From an uncultured Prevotella sp. (lineage in GTDB: Bacteria; Bacteroidota; Bacteroidia; Bacteroidales; Bacteroidaceae): a stretch of DNA of 43,280 nt. The position numbers and the translations under genes were made by a program. Below are positions 35,850 to 40,821 of the stretch, in pieces. The stretch spans positions 1 through 43,280 of the forward strand of contig CAMHLV010000020.1 of NCBI GenBank assembly GCA_946186115.1, given 5' to 3'. The notes below the pieces were generated by a model that did no database searches, had not been told where the DNA came from, and saw nothing but the letters and a program-made list of their open reading frames with translations. The first letter of the stretch is position 1; every line of letters starts with the position of its first letter.

Positions 35850-36200
35850 ATGAAAAAAGTAGTTTTCACAGCCGACACACCGCTGTCGGCACTGTTTCGC
35901 CGCACGTTCCACGACGACTTGCGGCAAGTCATTAACTCCTGGCGTCCCTTTTTGCAGGACTGTCCGCCCGATGTTGACGCCCTCGACATGAGCCGTTTCA
36001 TCTTCGACCACCGGCGCATCTCCTCCAGGGGGGTGTATGCTCAGCTCATCGCTCTGATGAATCGTGGTGCCCTGCGCCCGCCGATGCGTACGCTGGCCGA
36101 CTACCTGTTCTACCACAGCAATCTCAGCCGCTCGGCCGAGACGCTCTATCAGATGTTATGGCGCACCCGGCGTGACTGTAAGTTGAGGGATGACTCGTAA
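35850..36200 (+). CDS. Hypothetical 116-aa basic protein of the accessory cluster
   Basis: Not recognised. Predicted mostly helical and rich in Arg (RRTFHDDLRQVINSWRPF, then SRGVYAQLIALMNRGALRPPMRTLADYLF), with no signal peptide or membrane helix. The C-terminal half (ADYLFYHSNLSRSAETLYQMLWRTRR) could be a helix-turn-helix-like DNA-binding unit, but this is a guess. It is followed at once by a terminator-like hairpin, so it is transcribed separately from the peptidase-primase genes downstream. Its place at the head of the cluster fits a regulator. Confidence 0.6.
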   Translation: MKKVVFTADTPLSALFRRTFHDDLRQVINSWRPFLQDCPPDVDALDMSRFIFDHRRISSRGVYAQLIALMNRGALRPPMRTLADYLFYHSNLSRSAETLYQMLWRTRRDCKLRDDS

Positions 36201-36223
36201 AAAAAGAGGTAGATTAATCTACC

Positions 36224-36272
36224 AACTGAGCCTGGAAACACTTGTTCCCAGGCTCAGTTTGTTGTATCTTTG
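36224..36272 (+). promoter_or_regulatory. Terminator-like hairpin fused to a promoter
   Basis: AACTGAGCCTGG (36224-36235) pairs perfectly with CCAGGCTCAGTT (36248-36259). TTG at 36242-36244, in its loop, is 20 nt from the -7 box TATCTTTG (36265-36272). The element may end the upstream transcript and start the next. Confidence 0.65.
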
Positions 36273-36318
36273 CACAGTCGTAAGACATAACTTTTTTAAT
36301 CTTAAAACAATCATTATT

Positions 36319-36438
36319 ATGGACCTTAGTATCATTCAAAAGTTATTATCCGAGGGGGGGTGTTTTGACACCCCCCCAACTTTCACGAAAAAAGTACTAT
36401 CTTGTTTTAAAAATATTAACAATCCGAGTTGTCAATGA
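36319..36438 (+). CDS. Small 39-aa ORF coupled to the peptidase gene
   Basis: ATG 36319 lies about 40 nt after a -7 box and the ORF ends in an ATGA overlap with the M15 peptidase start. The N-terminal 12 residues (MDLSIIQKLLSE) are amphipathic; the middle (GGCFDTPPTF) is coded by a G7/C7 hairpin. No similarity recognised. It could be a leader peptide controlling the peptidase gene or a small protein in its own right. The leader before its ATG resembles that of the 57-aa ORF at 40037. Confidence 0.45.
   Translation: MDLSIIQKLLSEGGCFDTPPTFTKKVLSCFKNINNPSCQ
36354..36377 (+). repeat. G7/C7 perfect hairpin
   Basis: GGGGGGGTGT (36354-36363), loop TTTG, ACACCCCCCC (36368-36377). The stem is 10 bp with two 7-base homopolymer runs, inside the 39-aa ORF. 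Slippage in either run would change the frame. Confidence 0.9.
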
Positions 36439-36920
36439 AAAAAATGGACCTTTCAGAACGCTTTACCGAGCACTTCGCACTGCCGGAATTCCTGCGTTCG
36501 GCAACTGCCGACGCACTGGGAATCCCCAACGTGCCGCTGAAGTGCCACATTATGAGGCTCCGCAACCTCGCCGTGCGCTGCCTGGAACCCACGCGCCAGC
36601 GCTTCCGCATGCCGTTGCTGGTGACCAGCGGATACCGCTGCAAGCTGTTAAATGAGCGTGTGGGCGGTGCCCCGTCGTCGCAGCACCTCACTGGCGAGGC
36701 TGCCGACGTGCAGGTGCCGCGCCGACACTGGCCATTCTCCGTGACCACCGAAGAGCAGATGGCACGCATCCTCTTCGACTGGATGAAGGACGATCTGGAG
36801 ACGTACGACCAGCTCATCCTCGAACACAACAGCACGCGTACCTCGTGGTGGGTGCACGTGTCGTGCCGCATCGATACGAGAAAGAACCGCCGACAGGCAT
36901 TTATGTTGACAAAACGATGA
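36435..36920 (+). CDS. M15-family (Peptidase_M15_3) endolysin-like D-Ala-D-Ala peptidase
   Basis: 161 aa. Zinc-site motif S82-Q-H84-x6-D91 (SSQHLTGEAAD), preceded by VTSGYRC, and the second metal His in WWVHVS (His141). This is the compact single-domain form common as phage endolysins and in Bacteroidota accessory clusters. It has no signal peptide, so it is cytoplasmic until lysis or uses a holin not visible here. It cleaves peptide cross-links of peptidoglycan. The start is in an ATGA overlap with the 39-aa ORF, and the end in an ATGA overlap with the next gene. Confidence 0.88.
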   Translation: MKKMDLSERFTEHFALPEFLRSATADALGIPNVPLKCHIMRLRNLAVRCLEPTRQRFRMPLLVTSGYRCKLLNERVGGAPSSQHLTGEAADVQVPRRHWPFSVTTEEQMARILFDWMKDDLETYDQLILEHNSTRTSWWVHVSCRIDTRKNRRQAFMLTKR

Positions 36921-37597
36921 TAGCAAGTGTGAAACTGGAACTGTGGTATCTGGAGTCTGCCGAGATGGTCCGACTTCAGGAAGAAGAGCCTCTGAGGGGG
37001 CTCGGTGCCGTCGTGTGCCTGCTGGTCTATCTGCGCCGTCAGCATAAAGCTGTCGGTTGCCGCCAGTCCATGCAAAAGGTGGCGCGTGAGTATAGGTGTG
37101 ACACTGATTGGCTGTGGCATGTCGTCTGCGACTTCGGACTATTTACTGTTGCTGCCGACGGCTCGTTCTACAGTCCTTACCTGCGGCAGACGCTTGGCAT
37201 GACTGCCAATCCTGGCGACCATCCCTCGCGTACGCACAAGCGCAAGCGCGCGCCCTATAGTGAAGATAGTAAAGATAGTAACGATAGTGAGAATAGAAAA
37301 AAAACACCCGCATCCTGCGTGTGCCTGCAAGGCACGCAGGAGACGGCTGACGATGCCGCCCCCTCGCCCCCTCCGACATACCTGGGATACGACCGCTGGG
37401 TTGACGGCTGCCGCTACGGATTCCGTGGCGAACCGGTGCCCGACAATGCTCCGGAGCAGGTCAGTCAAGACACGCGGTGGTCGTGGACGACGGGGCGCTG
37501 GATACCGCGCGCTCAGTGGCATGTGATACGTGAAAAGAAAGCTTACGAACGAATAACACAACAGCGATGGCAGACAATGGGAAATGGACGGTCGTGA
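36917..37597 (+). CDS. Phage replisome-organiser-like (Lin1244/DUF4373-like) protein
   Basis: 226 aa from ATG 36917 (ATGA overlap with the peptidase gene; the open frame upstream lies inside that gene). Residues 1-90 look like a winged-helix domain: LGAVVCLLVYLRRQ, then KVAREYRCDTDWLWHVVCDFGLFTVAADGSFYSP, the pattern of Lin1244/Lin1753-type N-terminal domains of phage replisome organisers. A charged low-complexity linker (SEDSKDSNDSENRKK) and a Pro-rich stretch follow, then a C-terminal YLGYDRWVDG ... DTRWSWTTGRWIP module I do not recognise. It overlaps the primase-helicase by 31 nt, suggesting a helicase loader or origin-binding role. Confidence 0.6.
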   Translation: MIASVKLELWYLESAEMVRLQEEEPLRGLGAVVCLLVYLRRQHKAVGCRQSMQKVAREYRCDTDWLWHVVCDFGLFTVAADGSFYSPYLRQTLGMTANPGDHPSRTHKRKRAPYSEDSKDSNDSENRKKTPASCVCLQGTQETADDAAPSPPPTYLGYDRWVDGCRYGFRGEPVPDNAPEQVSQDTRWSWTTGRWIPRAQWHVIREKKAYERITQQRWQTMGNGRS

Positions 37598-39555
37598 ATC
37601 CCGCGACGGTCAAGGGTGCGAAGAAGAGCCAAGACGGCAAGTACCTGCGTTTTGCGTGTCCCCTCTGTGGCAGCAAGCAGGGCCATGAGCGCAGGCGCGA
37701 CGGCTGTCTCAACCTTGAGACGGGCTACGGACATTGCTTCTCGGGGTCGTGCGGCGCTCTGTTCGTCAGCGAGGAGCGCCAGCGTCGCAACGACGAGCAG
37801 CGCGAGCAGCAGCGTGCCGAGTGGCGTCAGCAGCATGCACGGCAGGCGAAGAAGGCGACGGTATATTACGATCAGGTGGATATGAGCCGCATCTCCACGG
37901 GCGACTATCCTATGGCCGTCACGTCGTATCTCAAGCAGCGCGGCATATCGCCCGAAACGGCACACGACGCTCATGTGTGCTACACCACGCGCAAGAGTCA
38001 GGCCAAGGGTACCGAGGGACAGGACGTGCTCTTCCTGGCATTCCTCTTCATCGAGGAGGGCGAGGTCCGCAACGTGCAGTATAAGTCGCTGCGCAAGGAG
38101 TTCCAGTTCGAGGCGGGGTGCAAGGTTATCCCCTGGAACATCACGGCGGCTCTGGGTGCCGAGACGGTCATCGTCACCGAGGGCATGATGGACGCACTGG
38201 CACTCATGGAATGCGGCTATCCCAACGTCATCTCGGTGCCTAACGGTGCCGGTACCGACCTCAGCGTCTTCGACGAGTTCATCGACTTTGAACTGAAAGG
38301 TGTCAAGACGCTCATCTTCGCAGGCGACATGGACAAGGCCGGCATCAAGCTGCGCGAGCAGTTCATCCGTAAGTTCCAGCAGTTCGACGTGCGCATAGTG
38401 GAGTGGGTGTTCCATTCCGAGGCCGACGGCGACATGCTCTGCAAGGATGCCAACGACATGCTCATCAAGGGCGGACAGGATGCCGTCAGGTGGTGCATGG
38501 AGCACTCACAGGAACCGCCTATGGACGGCATACTGCGACTGTCGGACTGCGAGGCACTGCTCGACGAATATTATCACAACGGACTGCCCGAGGGTAAGAC
38601 CGTCAACATCTACGGCATCGACCACCTCATGCACTTCGAGCTGGGGCGCTTCATACCCTTCACGGGACTGCCGGGATCGGGCAAATCCACCTTCGTCGAT
38701 AACATCATGGTACGCCTGTGCTGCCAGTATGGCTGGCGCGCGGCAGTGTTCTCGCCCGAGAAATGGCCGCAGGCACGCCACTACAGCGAGTACATCGCCC
38801 TCATCACGGGCAAGCGGGCCTTCAAGTCGTCGCTGCAAAAGCCTGGCTATGAGCGTGCTAAGCGCTATCTCGAAGACCGCATCATACATATCGAGAGCAC
38901 GCATCGCAACACCATCTGGAATATCCTGCGTCGCGCACGGTGGCTGGTCACCCACTACGGTGTCCGACAGGTGGTCATCGACCCCTTCAACTACATCCTT
39001 CTCGAAGGACAGCGCGGCGAGATAGAGTCAACAGTCATCTCGCGTGTAGTACAGCAGTGCGTCGATTTTGCCCACGAGATGAACGTGCTGGTGATGCTCG
39101 TGGCGCACCCCAAGAAACTCAGCAACGACGGCTCGCAGAAGCGTATCACGCTGGCCGACATCTATGGCTCCATGGCATTCTACAATCAGGCCGACATCGG
39201 CGTGGTGCTCTACAGCGACACGGTGACGTGGACTGCTCCCAACAGGACCATGCAGCACATGCGGGCCACATGGGTTGATGTGCAGAAGATGCGCTGGAAG
39301 GAACTCGGTCAGCTGGGGCGCCGTCCGGTAGTGCTCTGTCCGCAGAACAACCGCTTCTACGGTTGCCGCGAGGTGTCGCAGAATCCCCTGATGTACGAGC
39401 CCCTTCCATTCGACGACATCGACTGGCTCTCTGGCGATGGCGAACAGACCGAGATCGACTGGAACGCGGGTGACAGCGAGCAGTCCGAGATTGACCGCCT
39501 CTCTGGCAACGTCGAGCAGTCATCAGCCGAATGGCACGATGGCGATCCCTTCTAG
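37567..39555 (+). CDS. T7 gp4-type primase-helicase (zinc ribbon, TOPRIM, DnaB-like)
   Basis: 662 aa. A Cys-rich zinc ribbon begins at CPLC (31-34) with further Cys/His at 46-62. The TOPRIM domain has Glu205 in TEGMMDAL and D253-x-D255 in FAGDMDKAG. The RecA/DnaB-like helicase core has Walker A GLPGSGKST (367-375), Walker B VVIDPFNYI (469-477) and an AHPKK loop. The tail is three 12-residue acidic repeats ([DE]IDW..G...EQ) and ends WHDGDPF, resembling the acidic Phe-terminated tips of SSB or T7 gp4. It primes and unwinds DNA for an autonomous replicon. GC content is clearly higher than in flanking housekeeping genes. Confidence 0.88.
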   Translation: MADNGKWTVVNPATVKGAKKSQDGKYLRFACPLCGSKQGHERRRDGCLNLETGYGHCFSGSCGALFVSEERQRRNDEQREQQRAEWRQQHARQAKKATVYYDQVDMSRISTGDYPMAVTSYLKQRGISPETAHDAHVCYTTRKSQAKGTEGQDVLFLAFLFIEEGEVRNVQYKSLRKEFQFEAGCKVIPWNITAALGAETVIVTEGMMDALALMECGYPNVISVPNGAGTDLSVFDEFIDFELKGVKTLIFAGDMDKAGIKLREQFIRKFQQFDVRIVEWVFHSEADGDMLCKDANDMLIKGGQDAVRWCMEHSQEPPMDGILRLSDCEALLDEYYHNGLPEGKTVNIYGIDHLMHFELGRFIPFTGLPGSGKSTFVDNIMVRLCCQYGWRAAVFSPEKWPQARHYSEYIALITGKRAFKSSLQKPGYERAKRYLEDRIIHIESTHRNTIWNILRRARWLVTHYGVRQVVIDPFNYILLEGQRGEIESTVISRVVQQCVDFAHEMNVLVMLVAHPKKLSNDGSQKRITLADIYGSMAFYNQADIGVVLYSDTVTWTAPNRTMQHMRATWVDVQKMRWKELGQLGRRPVVLCPQNNRFYGCREVSQNPLMYEPLPFDDIDWLSGDGEQTEIDWNAGDSEQSEIDRLSGNVEQSSAEWHDGDPF

Positions 39556-39638
39556 TGTGGATACAATTCTTTCTAATTGTTCCTGTCTTTATTAATTCTT
39601 TCTAATTGTTTCTAATTGTTTTCCTAAAAACGAACCTT

Positions 39639-39854
39639 ATGACAACAATGATGCAATGTATGAAGTGCGGGCAGATGCTGCCCCGAAGCAAATTAGAACG
39701 CATGCGTACCGGTACTTATCGCCGTGTCTGCAACCACTGCAAGTGGCTTTACTACGTCAAGCCCAGTCGTGATCGCCGCATTCTTCGCGACCTCGAACAA
39801 AACAGGCTTAATCACCCCGCAAAACAGCCTGATTCACCTTGTAAAACAGGCTGA
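39639..39854 (+). CDS. Small zinc-ribbon protein
   Basis: 71 aa from ATG 39639. Cys7-x2-Cys10 (CMKC) and Cys31-x2-Cys34 (CNHC) form a treble-clef or ribbon zinc site, with basic residues between (PRSKLERMRTGTYRR). The last 17 codons are coded by the first units of the 22-bp repeat array, so the C-terminus is probably not conserved. Possibly a DNA-binding protein for the adjacent repeats; that is inference from position only. Confidence 0.65.
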   Translation: MTTMMQCMKCGQMLPRSKLERMRTGTYRRVCNHCKWLYYVKPSRDRRILRDLEQNRLNHPAKQPDSPCKTG

Positions 39855-39930
39855 TTTACCTTGTAAAACAGCCTTTATTGCATGGTAAAACAGCCTTTAT
39901 TGCATGGTAAAACAGCCTTCTTTGTGGCCG
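39799..39930 (+). repeat. Six-unit 22-bp tandem repeat (iteron-like)
   Basis: Contiguous units at 39799, 39821, 39843, 39865, 39887 and 39909, each starting AAAACAGSC (S = G or C). Units 4 and 5 are identical (AAAACAGCC then TTTATTGCATGGT); the others diverge at the 3' half. An A/T-rich stretch follows (39931-39958). Length, phasing and position beside a primase-helicase suit replication iterons. Confidence 0.8.
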
Positions 39931-39959
39931 ATACTCTTAAAAGATATTAAAACTTCATA

Positions 39960-39999
39960 GGGTGTCCTGACTTTTGGGACACCCCTTGTTGTATATTTG
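39960..39999 (+). promoter_or_regulatory. Hairpin directly followed by a -7 box
   Basis: GGGTGTCC (39960-39967) pairs with GGACACCC (39977-39984), then TTGTTG and TATATTTG (39992-39999). Same layout and nearly the same TTGTTGTATNTTTGCA sequence as the element at 36224-36272. Confidence 0.6.
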
Positions 40000-40036
40000 C
40001 ATCATGATTCGTAATTTAAACTTAAAGCATGCAATT

Positions 40037-40210
40037 ATGGAAAAAATAGTAGATCTCACAATGACAAGATTGTTTCAGTTGGCAGAGTATGTCTGCTGTA
40101 AGTGCTTACTCGATAAGGGCGAGCACACAGCATCGCAGTCACGGCCAGCTGCTCCTACCATTCGATTCTCGAATGACGACAAAATGGTGGAGGGTGATCT
40201 GTTTCAATAG
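40037..40210 (+). CDS. Small hypothetical protein (57 aa)
   Basis: Starts at ATG 40037 about 35 nt after a -7 box. MEKIVDLTMTRLFQLAEYVCCKCLLDKG could form one amphipathic helix with three Cys; the rest is polar. No family recognised. The sequence before its start (CTTAAAGCATGCAATTATGGA) resembles that before the 39-aa ORF, suggesting a duplicated expression cassette. Confidence 0.5.
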   Translation: MEKIVDLTMTRLFQLAEYVCCKCLLDKGEHTASQSRPAAPTIRFSNDDKMVEGDLFQ

Positions 40211-40257
40211 GCTTATTGTACCTTTTTCGATGTGTCTTTGCATTTGGGGCTCAGGCC

Positions 40258-40372
40258 CAACTATCTTTTTCCCCTCCTTAGCTACGAGCTTTGCTCGCTC
40301 ATACCTTTAGGTGTGAGAAAGGAGGGGTAACAACTATCTTTTTCCCTCCTTAAAAGGAGGGGTTAGGGGTGG
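40258..40372. repeat. Nested palindromic repeat element
   Basis: A direct repeat (40258-40280 and 40331-40352, differing by one C) carries CCCCTCCTT/AAGGAGGGG (40271-40279 with 40319-40327), enclosing CGAGC-TTT-GCTCG and CATACCT/AGGTGTG hairpins. A second CCCTCCTT/AAGGAGGG hairpin (40344-40361) follows. It looks like a REP/MITE-type insertion. No gene is seen in 40211-40478. Confidence 0.7.
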
Positions 40373-40478
40373 TTGATAAGTGCCCACTTCAGACTCCTTT
40401 TCCCTGATCCTTTTTCTGATAATAGCTTTTTTTTTGAAGATTTTTCAATAAAAGAGTCGTTTTTCCATCACTTTTTCG

Positions 40479-40486
40479 TATCTTTG
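40479..40486 (+). promoter_or_regulatory. -7 box of the structured-leader/helicase transcript
   Basis: TATCTTTG followed by CA. No good -33 TTTG at the right spacing. The first start codon of the helicase is 336 nt further on, leaving an exceptionally long leader. Confidence 0.6.
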
Positions 40487-40490
40487 CAAC

Positions 40491-40821
40491 AAGTATCGCC
40501 GATGTGCCGTAAACGGTGTAGCTAAGGCTGATTCCCTGAGTGCAGGGTGGTGGTATGATTTTCGTTGGTTAATTATAGCGCAAGTGCTATATTCGATGAT
40601 GTCCCTGAACCTAGCAAATTCAATATGACATTATGCACGAATAAGTACCAGCGCCTACGCGATAGCGTGGGCTGGGCTTATCTGCATGAATGGGGTTTTG
40701 CTAGGACCTTGGGACATCGGTAAGAGCGGTTCACGCTTCTTTCGTGTCCTAAGGTTCTTAGTTGAGAACCCATTATCATCCGAATAGATAGTCCTTTCGC
40801 TCCTGAAACTATAGCGTAGAT
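40491..40821 (+). ncRNA. Structured RNA leader upstream of the PLD-helicase gene
   Basis: About 330 nt with no ORF of note and dense pairing. The main long hairpin (40598-40718) has GATGTCCC/GGGACATC, CCTAGCAAA/TTTGCTAGG, ATTATGCA/TGCATGAAT and CCTACGC-GATA-GCGTGGG. Smaller hairpins are CCCT/AGGG near 40534-40547, TATAGC/GCTATA near 40574-40591, AAGAGC/GTTCTT (40723-40760) and GGTTCT/AGAACC (40753-40770). CCGATGTGCC (40499-40508) can alternatively pair with GGGACATCGG (40711-40720). No known family matched by eye; it could be a regulatory leader or a processed functional RNA. Confidence 0.6.

Noticed and set aside
35850..36200. Integrase or excisionase call for the 116-aa protein
   Set aside because: No tyrosine-recombinase catalytic residues and too short; Arg-rich helices alone do not support it.
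37543..38505. 320-aa open frame on the minus strand
   Set aside because: It lies antisense to the primase-helicase, which has intact motifs; the opposite frame is a codon-bias shadow with no domain.
39799..39930. Possible CRISPR array
   Set aside because: The 22-bp units are directly contiguous with no unique spacers, only graded divergence, and no cas gene is near.
40723..40760. Group II intron domain V-like 34-nt hairpin (AAGAGC...GTTCTT)
   Set aside because: The base stem with a G-U in the AGC/GUU position is suggestive, but there is no GNRA tetraloop, no convincing domain VI and no maturase; the whole region is too short for an intron.
40491..40821. Retron msr-msd RNA
   Set aside because: There is a long hairpin, but the downstream gene is a PLD-helicase and no reverse transcriptase motif is seen anywhere in the window.
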